DNA of 64,000 nucleotides from the NCBI GenBank assembly GCA_025642065.1, contig JAODUP010000026.1:1202501-1266500 (forward strand), read 5' to 3'. This stretch comes from Paralvinella palmiformis. Its lineage: Eukaryota; Annelida; Polychaeta; Terebellida; Alvinellidae. The notes under the pieces were generated by a model. That model had not been told where the DNA came from, did not search any database, and worked only from the letters and a program-made list of their open reading frames with translations. Positions 42,991-49,989 of the stretch are shown here, in pieces (position 1 is the stretch's first letter; every line of letters begins with the position of its first letter). A program made the translations under genes and the position numbers.

Positions 42991-44773
42991 CTCTAAATTG
43001 GTGTGTGTGTGAGAGATAGAGAGAGGATTTCCAAATTATATGTTCAACTTTTTACATCGATCTTCTGGTGAACTCTTCGTTGTTGCTAATTTAACACTAT
43101 TTAATTTTAATTAACTATAAACGTTCCACAGATAATTTACAGTATATTTCCGATCCGGTTATACAATGTTCTCATTATAACATCAGAACTTATTAGCAAA
43201 GCTTTCTCATTCCGTAGTTTAGTTTACGACCGGAACGACATTGCGCAATAAACAGCGCGCGTTATCGATCCAAGTCTAAATATATATATCCGATATAACT
43301 TCCATATCTTTTTTGAAAAAATCATTTGATAGAACTTTAAAAACCATCATGCGAGATCAGGTGTGAAAAAAGTACTTTCTGACCTTTCGTAAAATCCTGA
43401 GTTTATGGATGATTCCCCGATGGAATTTTGATCAATTCGGCGATAACAAAATGGTCCAGGTGGATCCCGAATACCATTTCCCTCAGACGAAGGCGTTACA
43501 CCTCCCCCCTCCCATTAAGCACAGTTCGGACAATAGCAGCCTTCAGGCATCACTTTAAACCTTCCCACTCACAAAACAATGACAAATGACCAGGCCCGAG
43601 GAACGCGCCAACTCTTTAACTCGCTCACAAGGCAACCACTCCAGAAGGCATTAGAACACGACCAGAAGTGTTATTGACTTAGAGACCGGGATCCAGGTTT
43701 GCTTCTCATCAGCAAATTGTCAATTTGCTCGGCGATTTGCCAGCAAATTGACCAATTACCAGAGCAAACACCAAACGTATCGTTTTCACCTCATATGGTA
43801 CACCTTTCGCAGCTGAGGAGGCTATTTAGACTTGGATCGATAACGCGCGCTGTTTATTGCGCAATGTCGTTCCGGTCGTAAACTAAACTACGGAATGAGA
43901 AAGCTTTGCTAATAAGTTCTGATGTTATAATGAGAACATTGTATAACCGGATCGGAAATATACTGTAAATTATCTGTGGAACGTTTATAGTTAATTAAAA
44001 TTAAATAGTGTTAAATTAGCAACAACGAAGAGTTCACCAGAAGATCGATGTAAAAAGTTGAACATATAATTTGGAAATCCTCTCTCTATCTCTCTCACAC
44101 ACACAATTTAGAGCTCTCTCTCTCTCACACACACACACACACAGAGAGACAGAGAGAGAAAGATATCACTATTGTATGTTATCACAGAGAATCCCACTTA
44201 AGCACCAAATGTTTACAGCTTAGCCATATTATTCACCTTTCATCCGAATTTTCAAGTATAATTCAACCAATCTAAACGACACCTTTTATTATCGTATATC
44301 AAATATTCATAATCAGATTACGTTTTAAGTGAGATTAGCTTTCGTCAACAGCCGCTCTCCATTAGTCATAGGTTAACACACTACGGATCTGGATGTCGTA
44401 GGTGATATCCGGTGATGTTACTGAAGATGATACAGCGACCTGTCTTCAAACCAAAAATAACAAACATTGGCTGTTTCCCTTTTGGACACGGCTGACCGAC
44501 AACGATGTCAACAGATTTTGGAACTCGGCCGTGTTCATTCTTCGCTTGTTTTGTACTGTACAGCTAATCTGTGTACTTGTCTGCCTATTTTAAAGAACCA
44601 CCAGTTTTGATGCCTTTATACGATGGAACAGCTAAACTTCAAAGTTCGGTGTTCATAACTGACACCTGCCACAGCCTTAGAGACTTCAATGGCAATGATG
44701 CACACGTATGGACTACAAGGACCTGTGTACAAAAGCTACCGGGTACGTTTTACCATATTCACCACGTGAAAAG

Positions 44774-44815
<42 letters not shown>

Positions 44816-45810
44816 TAACTTGAGCCAATTTTTAGAATGCTATTAGATGCCCAACCCAAATCTGAGACTCATAAAATGTGCATCTGTTAGAAGCAACTTG
44901 ATAATGAAATCAGTAAAAGTGGGACTGGTGGATGGTGGAATGCATTAATAATCTTTTTACCAACATGATACAGAAATGTCATGGATCAGTAACTCTCTCA
45001 GTTATTCATTTCCAAACTAGTTAAAATTAATTTCTGGAAACACACGGATGGTGCTGCTCAGTGACCTACCTCATAAGCATTAGGTATGTTGAGTGGTTCG
45101 CCGGTTTTTGCCACGTGGCCAATGATGCCAGTCGCCCATGGAATCTGTATCTTCCGACACTTATCTACGCAGTCACGCAACGACGAGTGCACCGTAACAT
45201 CGAACAGTTTACTAACGAGACATTGTGAATTGGAGCCTTTCTCGCCCTGGACGAGGAACAATGAGCAGCGATCGGCATTGAGCAGAATACCAACGTTCTG
45301 AAGGATCTTGTGACAAAGACTGGTCACGTCGAGATCGCGACAGATGTCCATCACAAGCTCGTACATCAGTTCGCGTTCGTCCAATGCCTTCAGCTCGCTG
45401 CGACTCTTCCGGTTCTGATTCTTGTCGTTTTCGGTCGCGTTTTCGTCCACGAGGAGGAACGTCGGCGTTCCATCCACCGTCGACACCATCGGCTTCAGGA
45501 ACTGGCCACCGCGTTCAAACTCCTGGGCAGAGATCTTGCGCACGGGCGTGTTGGCACCGGAGTTGGAATTGGACCCGTTCGGCGGCGGCAGGTCCTGAGC
45601 GACCTGGGCGCCGCTAGAGGATGAAGGACTGGTACTCTGCATGACGGCGTGCGACAGCAGCCAGCCGTCGACCATCGAACGGCTGGCCTTACGCGCGAAG
45701 TAGTCGTGGACGAACTCCGGGTGGTCATCGAGCCACTGCTCCATTTGGGTGTACTCGGCGAGGTGGTACTGGTCATCCATGTCCGACATTCTCTCATGGT
45801 CGTCGCTCAT
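6055..45810 (-). CDS. PDE5A: PDE5-type cGMP phosphodiesterase, 5' part of gene (4 exons, partial at left edge)
   Basis: Four minus-strand exons (45070-45810, 29560-29721, 14322-14411, 6055-6192) join in phase 0 into 377 codons. The family hydrolyses cGMP in the cytosol; its GAF-A domain binds cGMP allosterically. Visible: an N-terminal segment [12 protein letters not shown], an RKIS motif at residues 91-94 matching the context of the regulatory kinase site of vertebrate PDE5, GAF-A at about residues 150-318 including ADRCSLFLV and LFDV, an NK-x7-F-x3-DE motif (N286, K287, F295, D299, E300), [15 protein letters not shown], and the first part of GAF-B (FEEQ through [10 protein letters not shown]). 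No block is missing when compared from memory with vertebrate PDE5. RKIS, LCHKIL and the AFCGI/LENRRNQ block favour PDE5 over PDE11 or PDE6. The catalytic HD domain is not in the window and should lie to the left. The introns are very large for so few codons. Confidence 0.9.
6355..6556. repeat. 38-bp minisatellite, about 5 copies
   Basis: The unit has GACATACACAGGTAACATTG then GGATGTGAACCTTGACC. The neighbouring family D-like sequence (CACATCCCACATATGTACAC) suggests the unit grew out of that repeat. Overlapping minus frames with [12 protein letters not shown] repeats are products of the array. Confidence 0.85.
7075..7111. repeat. TA microsatellite
   Basis: Uninterrupted TA repeat. Confidence 0.98.
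7383..7434. repeat. Short direct duplication
   Basis: TTCCGACCAGCCGTCTGTGT plus TAC occurs twice with a five-base spacer. Confidence 0.8.
7798..7990. repeat. Cluster of CA, GA, CG runs and GGCTGGGTGGA motifs
   Basis: Several blocks of CA/GA repeat separated by GGCTCGGTGGAG or GGCTGGGTGGA, a degenerate tandem of about 45-50 bases. Overlapping open frames on both strands are artefacts. Confidence 0.85.
9032..9072. repeat. TA microsatellite
   Basis: Uninterrupted TA repeat. Confidence 0.98.
9487..9671 (+). mobile_element. Family A SINE, full length, with 14-bp target duplication
   Basis: It is intact from GGGCGCC to the ATC tail. CCAACTTGAATATT occurs immediately before (9473-9486) and after (9672-9685), the target-site duplication expected of LINE-driven insertion. 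Confidence 0.93.
9786..10290. repeat. 16-bp minisatellite with 48-bp higher-order unit
   Basis: Three variant 16-mers (TGTTGTATGGTGCTAC, TGTTGTACAGTGCTCC, TGTTATACAGTGCTAT) repeat as a 48-bp block, then degenerate after about 10140. Because 16 is 1 modulo 3, all three plus frames encode the same 16-residue repeat. The open frames of 151-174 codons are artefacts. Confidence 0.92.
10371..10560 (-). mobile_element. Family D tRNA-like repeat
   Basis: GAGT/CAGT repeats, then GTCCTGTTTAGCTTC, then ACACATCC...CACAGGT and a B-box-like ATTTGATTCCC. Compared with 6262-6360, 14640-14735, 22390-22510, 30530-30635 and 32185-32275 it defines a minus-oriented family with CATCCCACAAACACAGGT. Confidence 0.45.
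10902..11007. repeat. Compound TCTG/TG/TC/TATC microsatellite
   Basis: Four successive repeat types without unique sequence between them. Confidence 0.97.
14322..14411 (-). CDS. PDE5A: PDE5-like coding exon 3: end of GAF-A and linker helix
   Basis: It codes for 30 residues, [20 protein letters not shown] and ten more ending RRNQ, between a TTTTCAG acceptor and a CAG|GTAAAT donor, phase 0 at both ends. This matches the conserved helix closing GAF-A and starting the GAF-A/GAF-B connector. The longer open frame around it at 14148-14519 runs into intron on both sides. Confidence 0.92.
14640..14735 (-). mobile_element. Family D fragment
   Basis: It contains GATCCCACAAACACAGGTAA and AGATTCAATCTCACAATCTA, corresponding to the common core and degenerate B-box of family D. 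Confidence 0.4.
14966..15028. repeat. CA/CT compound microsatellite
   Basis: A long CA run followed by CT. Confidence 0.98.
15313..15530. repeat. AT-rich tandem block, about 4 copies
   Basis: Units contain CTCTTTATTTTATAAAGTAT, AAATATATTAACAAATAAAA and TAACCCT-type ends. One copy carries an expanded TA array at 15439-15477. Confidence 0.75.
16262..16610. repeat. 42-bp minisatellite of hairpin-forming units, about 8 copies
   Basis: Each unit holds CGTCTGTG, loop CCAACAAA, CACAGACG, an 8-bp perfect stem, then TAATATTGGATGACGC. The unit is 14 codons, so frames stay open on both strands, which explains several open frames here. Confidence 0.9.
17680..17726. repeat. TA then ATT microsatellite
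   Basis: TA repeat followed by ATT repeat. Confidence 0.97.
18811..19003 (+). mobile_element. Family A SINE, full length, tail running into microsatellite
   Basis: Head to tail present, with several substitutions in the B-box region. The ATC tail passes directly into CT repeats and then TA repeats up to 19058. Confidence 0.85.
19004..19058. repeat. CT/TA microsatellite at the SINE tail
   Basis: It directly continues the ATC tail of the SINE at 18811-19003. Confidence 0.97.
19351..19485. repeat. 27-bp minisatellite, 5 identical copies
   Basis: The unit starts AGAAGGATGGAAACCCGAGT and ends CCGTTTT. Five perfect copies imply recent expansion. The nine-codon unit leaves frames open on both strands. 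Confidence 0.95.
20113..20395. repeat. 25-bp minisatellite, about 10 copies
   Basis: The unit has GATAATCAGTGTTATACGTG followed by ATACT. The array is degenerate at both ends. Confidence 0.9.
22390..22510 (-). mobile_element. Family D fragment
   Basis: It contains ATATCCCACAAACACAGGTA and, on the minus strand, GGTAGAGTGCTGTACTATAA followed by GTTGGTTCAGATCTGG, a tRNA-like A/B-box arrangement. Confidence 0.5.
23531..23725 (-). mobile_element. Family A SINE, full length
   Basis: GAT-repeat tail at the left, head GGGCGCC complement at the right, B-box complement at about 23661. The 5' end merges with a C-run. Confidence 0.88.
23772..23808. repeat. CA microsatellite
   Basis: Uninterrupted CA repeat. 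Confidence 0.98.
24687..24718. repeat. Perfect 14-bp hairpin
   Basis: ACTACAGAAGTGAA, loop CTCA, TTCACTTCTGTAGT, at the end of an unassigned 84-codon open frame. Confidence 0.9.
25247..25345 (+). mobile_element. Possible tRNA-derived repeat
   Basis: GTGCAGTGGTCAGTG and GTGGGTTCGTATCTC are spaced like A and B boxes. One copy only; family unknown. Confidence 0.25.
25557..26170. repeat. 40-bp minisatellite, about 15 copies
   Basis: The unit has CCAGTATAGGTCCAACTGTA and GATTGTACTGTTAAAAAGAT. The central copies are nearly identical and the outer ones more diverged, the usual pattern of central homogenisation. Confidence 0.9.
26845..27035 (+). mobile_element. Family A SINE, full length
   Basis: Complete head, B-box (GAGTTCGAATCTC), body and ATC tail. 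Flanks share CCTGATTT, perhaps a decayed target duplication. Confidence 0.88.
28598..28662. repeat. CA/TA/GA compound microsatellite
   Basis: CA, TA and GA repeats in series; another CA run lies at 28504-28528. Confidence 0.97.
29560..29721 (-). CDS. PDE5A: PDE5-like coding exon 2: second half of GAF-A with NKFD-type motif
   Basis: It codes for 54 residues ([10 protein letters not shown]...DEHDEK) between a TTGCAG acceptor and an AAAAG|GTATGT donor. It begins and ends in phase 0, so a skipped exon would keep frame. It carries the GAF core [13 protein letters not shown], the strand GVAQAINK and the NK-x7-F-x3-DE cyclic-nucleotide-binding motif shared by PDE2, 5, 6, 10 and 11 GAF domains. Confidence 0.93.
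30150..30330 (-). mobile_element. Family A SINE, nearly full length
   Basis: GATGATGAT tail, body, B-box complement and most of the head are present; the last few 5' bases differ. Confidence 0.85.
30530..30635 (-). mobile_element. Family D fragment
   Basis: It contains AAACATCCCACGGATACAGG and GAGTTGAACCCACAAGCTGG, matching the family core. Confidence 0.45.
30698..30869 (-). mobile_element. Family A SINE, full length, abutting a long TA array
   Basis: Diverged copy with all landmarks. Its 5' end (GGCGCC) is directly followed by about 65 bases of TA repeat (30870-30935). Confidence 0.85.
30870..30935. repeat. Long TA array at the 5' end of a SINE
   Basis: About 65 bases of TA with one phase slip, starting where the SINE at 30698-30869 ends. 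Confidence 0.98.
31767..31955 (+). mobile_element. Family A SINE, full length, with target duplication
   Basis: Complete copy. CTAAAGCTTAA is found at 31753-31763 and again at 31955-31965, consistent with an 11-bp target-site duplication. Confidence 0.9.
32185..32275 (-). mobile_element. Family D fragment
   Basis: It contains ATATCTCACAAATACAAGTA, AGATTCGAACCCGCACCCTG (B-box complement) and GTTTACAATGCAGTGTTCTA. Confidence 0.5.
32545..32700 (+). mobile_element. Diverged relative of the family A SINE
   Basis: It shares AATTCGAACCC, TGTCTGAAGGATG, AAGTCGCTCGGCCCATTTGG and a GTGTGGATAAAGATG tail, but the head is different. It may be an older subfamily. Confidence 0.55.
32746..32779. repeat. 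Perfect 15-bp GC-rich hairpin
   Basis: TCTGCCCATTGTCCC, loop AGGA, GGGACAATGGGCAGA, just beyond the diverged SINE relative. Confidence 0.9.
33097..33278 (-). mobile_element. Family A SINE, full length
   Basis: All landmarks on the minus strand, with tail GATGATGATT at the left and the CCACGGAGGC complement of the head at the right. Confidence 0.88.
33768..33943 (-). mobile_element. Old, diverged family A SINE
   Basis: It keeps TTTGATGTTTTACAGCCACTT, GGTAGGCTAAGTGGGC and GATGAAACACCC, but the B-box region is degraded. Confidence 0.6.
34160..34278 (+). mobile_element. Family A SINE fragment with internal loss
   Basis: It starts within the A/B-box interval (CAGATCAC), keeps the B-box and TATCTGAAGGGTG, then lacks the GGAGGTCGCTCGG block before AAAGTGGCCGTAAAACATC. 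Confidence 0.7.
35349..35420. repeat. G-run plus TG microsatellite
   Basis: A G run, TG repeats with one interruption, and then a C run, an imperfect mirror-like arrangement. Confidence 0.95.
35677..35726. repeat. TA microsatellite
   Basis: Uninterrupted TA repeat. Confidence 0.98.
36217..36299 (-). mobile_element. 5'-truncated family A SINE with 14-bp target duplication
   Basis: Only the 3' 80 or so bases are present. GTTATAAGCTAAGA occurs at 36204-36217 and at 36299-36312, so the truncation arose at insertion. Confidence 0.9.
37291..37452. repeat. Long CA/TA/CA/TA compound microsatellite
   Basis: About 160 bases of alternating CA and TA blocks. It produces three false open frames. Confidence 0.98.
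37528..37603. repeat. 30-bp tandem repeat, about 2.5 copies
   Basis: The unit has AGCTAACATTGATGAACAGC and TAACAATCAG. Confidence 0.85.
37704..37775. repeat. 12-bp tandem repeat, about 6 copies
   Basis: Units are GATGGAGTACAC with T/A and C/G variants. Confidence 0.85.
38262..39170. repeat. 20-bp minisatellite, about 45 copies
   Basis: The unit GCACAGAGCAGCAAACAACA has regular variants (CATCAAAC, CACCGAGC). It fades into related CAACA-rich sequence up to about 39360. Open frames up to 323 codons on both strands come from the array because 20 is 2 modulo 3 and no rotation makes a stop. Confidence 0.95.
41768..41955 (-). mobile_element. Family A SINE, full length, with perfect 14-bp target duplication
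   Basis: Closest to consensus in the window. CAGTAGTCTGTAGT flanks it at 41754-41767 and 41956-41969 without a mismatch, implying a recent insertion. Confidence 0.95.
42515..42660. mobile_element. Palindromic MITE-like element, complete
   Basis: About 146 bp. GTTACAGTTAATCTGTATAA at the left is the reverse complement of TTATACAGATTAACTGTAAC at the right, and the inner arms (CAGGTAATATGTATATTA and its partner) also pair. GT repeats lie outside the left end and CA repeats outside the right end. Confidence 0.7.
42685..42873 (-). mobile_element. Family A SINE, full length, between MITE and inverted duplication
   Basis: All landmarks. Its tail meets the CA-rich end of the MITE-like element; its 5' end meets a short TA run that borders the inverted duplication. 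Confidence 0.88.
42885..43282 (+). repeat. Left arm of a large inverted duplication
   Basis: Reverse complement of 43823-44207. Outside the CT, GT, GA microsatellites at about 42932-43024 I see no mismatch, including roughly 255 bp of unique sequence (43029-43282). The spacer 43283-43822 is unique. Confidence 0.93.
43283..43822. other. Spacer between the arms of the inverted duplication
   Basis: 540 bases of apparently unique DNA. It contains a local cluster of AGCAAATTG-type motifs in both orientations (about 43700-43770). No gene was recognised; the 60-codon plus frame runs into the right arm. Confidence 0.6.
43823..44207 (-). repeat. Right arm of a large inverted duplication
   Basis: Mirror of 42885-43282. 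Its microsatellite tracts are shorter than in the left arm, the only difference noticed. Confidence 0.93.
44777..44811. repeat. TA microsatellite
   Basis: Uninterrupted TA repeat 250 bases from the PDE exon 1 donor. Confidence 0.98.
45070..45810 (-). CDS. PDE5A: PDE5-like coding exon 1: N-terminus and first half of GAF-A
   Basis: It codes for 247 residues from ATG at 45810 ([13 protein letters not shown]) to NAYE, followed by a GAG|GTAGGT donor at 45070/45069. The same frame is open upstream to a TAG at 45981-45979 but has no ATG there, so 45810 is the first usable in-frame Met; it has A at -3. A second Met lies seven codons on. Residues 55-90 are rich in Ser, Pro, Asn and Gly and look disordered. 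The RKIS motif (Ser94) is followed by EFER and then GAF-A. The exon is noticeably more GC-rich than its surroundings. Many opposite-strand open frames over it are shadows. Confidence 0.9.
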
Positions 45811-46069
45811 CCTGTGGCCATAAGCCTTTCGCGTTCGCGGCGACTGGCTGACGGCGTAGTCCTGACTGTGACAGCAGAGGGCCTGTTTCCAGGATGGTCC
45901 CAACACGAAGCCATGTCGTCTGCCACTGACCGACTTGGCCCCTCCTGATCGGTTCTTCGACTCCAGTTTGTCGGCTGGCTAGGAGAGCCCACAAACGGCT
46001 ACACGGCACCCCGTTGCGCGGCCCGACAGCATAAACCCCCACCACAAACAGCGGTCACCAAGCACACTC
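45811..46069 (-). other. 5' UTR part of the first PDE5-like coding exon, with uORFs
   Basis: On the minus strand a long pyrimidine tract ends in a CGCACAG acceptor at 46070-46072, so the coding exon probably starts at 46069 and an upstream exon exists. The 259 bases before ATG 45810 contain at least two upstream ATGs. One opens a 17-codon frame ending at the TAG at 45981-45979, in the same frame as the PDE. The other (MASCWDHPGN...) ends at 45807, overlapping the PDE start. This suggests translational control or a different N-terminus from an unseen exon. Confidence 0.5.
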
Positions 46070-46568
46070 CTGTGCGAAGAAAAGAGAGAAAAAATCATTT
46101 AAATATTGACCCTAACAACGAGCTAACATATGGCCCTCGATCAAACGGTCCTCCTGCCACGGCCTACAACGGCTATACGGCGTGTTAAGAAATGTGATCA
46201 GTTTAAGTAATACACAAGAAATTTTAAAATCGGCCTGTGGTGTCTGTATACAGAATCAACACCCAAACACTAATCAAGACACGCACACACGCACGCACGC
46301 ACACGCACAAAGAGAGAGAAAAAGAGAGATTAATTAATAATTGTAAGTCAAGGACATAAAGATACCTGTTAATAATTTATCAAAATGACAACAAAGGTGA
46401 CACCAATCATCCTACCACGCTATAATAGCTTATCATGATTATTAGACATTCAGCAAACAGAAAAGTTTAATTTCATGATATATGACCATAAAACATGAAT
46501 AAAGCATCAAACTGTTTGCACTTAATTCTACTAATGCTGTCATTATACGATGACTGGAAGAGACACAT

Positions 46569-46656
46569 GATGATGATGACTGATGTTTTACGGCCACTTT
46601 TGTGCACATGGTAGGTCTGTGGTCCAACGCGCTACCAACTACACCACGGGGGCGCC
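46569..46656 (-). mobile_element. Family A SINE with internal deletion
   Basis: Tail and head are both present but the middle, including the B-box, is missing: ACATGGTAG joins directly to GTCTGTGGTCC. Confidence 0.85.
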
Positions 46657-47094
46657 TTCGAGACTCGGGATGAAATACCCTCAGACGGTTGTCAACCCGA
46701 GACTGGCCGCGGCTGTGTCATACACATTCGGAGAGTGGTCGGAGTGTCGTACACCTTGTGTCAACCAGTCGTATGCCCTCAAAGCAGGATCACTGTGTCG
46801 AAGTGCTGTACAGCCTCAAAGGGTGTGGGGAAGGTCGTTCTTTTGCAGTGTTGTTTACCTTCAGAGGTGATCTCTGTATCAAAGAGTTATTCATCCTTTG
46901 AGGGTCTTTGAAGTGTCACTCTAATTCAGTGAGATGGCGGCACCATTTAATGTGGCAGCCAAACAGGACGATTTAATAAATGTCGGAAATCTAGCTATAA
47001 ACATTATCAGATATTAATTAAACTCTGTCTAAATCTATCGATTAACTGATGACTTATCAAAGAGACAATATCAGTTTTAATATCTCAAGTGCGT

Positions 47095-47266
47095 GATGAT
47101 TGATGGTTTACGGCCACTTTTGTGCATATGGTAGGCTAAATGGGCCGAGCGACCTCCAACGGTAATGAAGCGAATTCAAAACCTTCAGATATGCCCACAC
47201 CGAGATTCGAACTCAGGTGGTAGTGGTCTGCGATCCGACACGCTACCGACCAGACCACGGAGGCGC
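47095..47266 (-). mobile_element. Family A SINE, full length
   Basis: Complete copy with a small deletion in the body (GAATTCAAAACCTTCAG). Confidence 0.88.
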
Positions 47267-47626
47267 ACAGTTATGATTTCTCAGGTGTTAAGCGGATGCC
47301 ATCTGGCGTCATGGGTTCGAATCTCAAGAAGTGCAGTAACTTTGCCAGACCAAGAAATTAATGTTTCCGCTCATTACCTCGTAGCTTCATCAATAGCTAG
47401 CAGTATTAAGTAGCAGTGGGGGACAAATGTCTTAGTAAGTAAGTTAAAGCGGGACAATAGATGATATTCAAATACAGAATTACGGACTACATTGTACGAT
47501 GAACACGGATATCCAGGTCGTGCACTGAATAACACATAAAATACCTTAAATCACGGAAAAATAACATCACAAATTACCTATATATTTGCTGACAGAAAAC
47601 CAGCAAAATTATTACAAAAGCCTTAC

Positions 47627-47683
47627 CTCAGCCGGCAACTGAAATGCTCCTAAATCTTCCTCAATCCCGATGCTGATCACTAC
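47627..47683 (-). other. Candidate upstream exon of the PDE5-like gene
   Basis: On the minus strand an ATGTTTTAG acceptor-like site precedes about 57 bases that end in a strong GCTGAG|GTAAGG donor. One frame reads through it (GIEEDLGAFQLPAE). No link to exon 45070-46069 can be shown from genomic sequence alone. Confidence 0.2.
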
Positions 47684-47750
47684 TAAAACATATATGATGC
47701 ATTCAACAACGGGGTATCCGGAAAGATATCCATGTTTATGAGACTCAGCA

Positions 47751-47785
<35 letters not shown>

Positions 47786-48532
47786 GTATCTGGCTCTCCG
47801 CACACAACCACAGACAAGACGGGGAGAGATGCTGCTATACACCTGTTATATAATGGTGTGTGTGTGTGTGTGTCCGGCCGGGCTGTCCCGTCAAACAATA
47901 TATTACTAACACCCTGTCTGAACTACACACAAATACGCGCGCGCGGGGGCACACACACACACAAACACACCCCAACACGTGTCTGATCACAACATATCCA
48001 AACACATCATGTACCGCAATCTTATCCTTCATGTATATGACAACATGAGGTCAGCTCGTTATACTCAAAGCTACATCGGCGCTTCAAAGCCAGTTCTCCA
48101 TATAATGAGTAACAATTCCCTTATTAGAGACAACAGACGCACCAAAGTCGATGTGACAGAGATAGAGAGCGCGCGCGCGCGTGTCTGTTTGTGTCAGGGG
48201 TTGTGAACCGCGAGTGATTCCGCCTTGCCACAGAGAGACGGACAGTCGCTGACACACAATTACTCACCTTTACCTGTGCTCATCTAACACTAAGGACCAG
48301 CCACTGCCAGTATGGTATCGGTAAGCCTTTTTGTCCGTACCCCATCCTAACACAGGTATGCGGCTCGTCAATCGGGAGTTCTATCACCTACTGACTCACC
48401 GCTCCCCCTTCCTCACCCACCTCAACCCGTAGTCAGCCCAAAACAACAGACAAACCATCATCGTCATCATGAACTGCTGCTGTGGTCAACATCATTATAA
48501 TGACAGATATATCACTTCTGACCTTAACCTAC

Positions 48533-48652
48533 CTGTGCCATCCAGGGCACTTAAGTTAGCCGGTGCCATGTCTGAGAGATGGCGACGAGCCTGGAAGCGG
48601 TTCTTGTTGTGGTGCCATGTAGTTGACTGTTGTTGTTATGGCTGAGGTCATA
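48533..48652 (-). other. Candidate noncoding first exon of the PDE5-like gene
   Basis: A good minus-strand donor (GGCACAG|GTAGGT, donor at 48532-48531) ends a stretch containing ATG-started frames MAPQQEPLPG (closed) and MAPANLSALDGT (open to the donor). Joined to the acceptor at 46069, the second frame reaches a stop before the PDE ATG, so this would be UTR or uORF. The upstream end is a guess. Confidence 0.2.
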
Positions 48653-49230
48653 CACTCCTCACAACTGACCAGCTACAACACATGGTCTCCACAGAGATTC
48701 ATACCACCGCATCTATTTACTTTAGTGTTCGCAATAAAAGATCGCACCAGAACATATATTTATATGTATACACATCATACAACAGTGGGACATACATGTT
48801 ACAGCAGATAACGTATACGTATACAGCAGATAACACTGCAATTCTATGTTACACATACATCATTACAAAGGATATATATGCTATATATATATACAGCAAA
48901 CACTGCAACATATATGTTACGTATATGTACAGCATGTAGTCCAGCTAGTGAGCAAGCCCATCAACATGTCAGCCAGAACATATGTAACCTGTACTCTGAT
49001 TGACTGTCTGCCTGTCAATTAATGTTATATGATGACAGATTATATATATGATCATACATAACTTACCTGACTTCATTAACAAAGTCGATAATATGTTGTT
49101 ACTGTTTTTGTTAGAAAGGTTAGAACAGAATAAACTTTCAGAGATTGATTGTCAATCAAACAAACAACTCATAGCAAAAAATAAACAACCACTTACTTAA
49201 ACATCATTTATTAAGCCCCAACACCCATAA

Positions 49231-49455
49231 CATCACTAACTAGCCACACATAACACCATCACTAACCACACATCTAAACATCACCAACCACACATCCAAA
49301 CATCACCAACCACACATCTAAACATCTCCAACCATACATCTAAACATCACCAACCACACATTTAAACATCACCAACCACACATCTATCCATCCCCAACCA
49401 CACATCTAAACATCATCAACCACACATCTAACCACAACCAACCACACAACTGACC
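49231..49455. repeat. 24-bp minisatellite
   Basis: The unit is close to CATCTAAACATCACCAACCA plus CACA, with many point variants. Confidence 0.85.
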
Positions 49456-49498
49456 ACCATAAATTATATAAGACTCCTTTAATCATATATCACATCAG

Positions 49499-49862
49499 TG
49501 AGCTCCGGTGGCCTAGTGGTTAAGCACCCGGCACTTGGTGCCAACGGTCGCAGGTTCGAACCCCGTAAGAGGTCGAAACTTTTCCAGGGATTAATTTCTC
49601 GGCTCACTACATCGTGGGTGGCTGACCACGTTAAATGGCGCTGCCGTCTCCACTGAATTATTTAAAATAAAGGGGGACGTTAAAAACCCCCTGAGGACGT
49701 AAAACACTCTGGCAGTGACCACCCTCAGTGTATTTCGGCTCCATCTTTCGTACTGCTCCCCTGTGAGTGGTGGGGGAGGATGTTTCTCAACCACTCCAAC
49801 ATAGAGGCTGTGCTGATTAAGCGACAGCCTGGGGATTCTCCCCGAACAACCAAACCAAACCA
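49499..49862 (+). mobile_element. Family B tRNA-like repeat
   Basis: The head GGTGGCCTAGTGGTTAAGCA resembles a tRNA A-box region, and GGTTCGAACCCC is a perfect B-box 40 bases on. The unrelated body of about 300 bases ends in CCAAACCAAACCA. Only one copy is in the window; it is too long and badly folded to be a working tRNA gene. Confidence 0.65.
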
Positions 49863-49989
49863 TATCACATCAACAATACACAATAAAGAGTTGTATATAA
49901 TTGATCGGCTAAACATTTGCTTATCACTCCGATTGAAAATGAAGATTATGATCCAGAAGAACATTTGCTAAAATCTACCATTATCAACA

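Larger units (their letters stand above)
29722..45069 (-). other. Intron 1 of the PDE5-like gene (15.3 kb)
   Basis: The most repeat-dense part of the window: nine family A SINE copies or fragments, family D repeats, a 20-bp minisatellite array of about 0.9 kb, a palindromic MITE-like element, the large inverted duplication and several long TA/CA arrays. Apart from chance open frames nothing coding was seen. Confidence 0.6.

Noticed and set aside
46583..46870. Frame with EWSECRTPC, suggestive of a thrombospondin type 1 repeat
   Set aside because: The frame starts inside a SINE, lacks the other conserved residues, and the local DNA looks like a degenerate tandem repeat.
49499..49570. Functional tRNA gene
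   Set aside because: A and B boxes are present but the cloverleaf does not close, and a SINE-like body follows.
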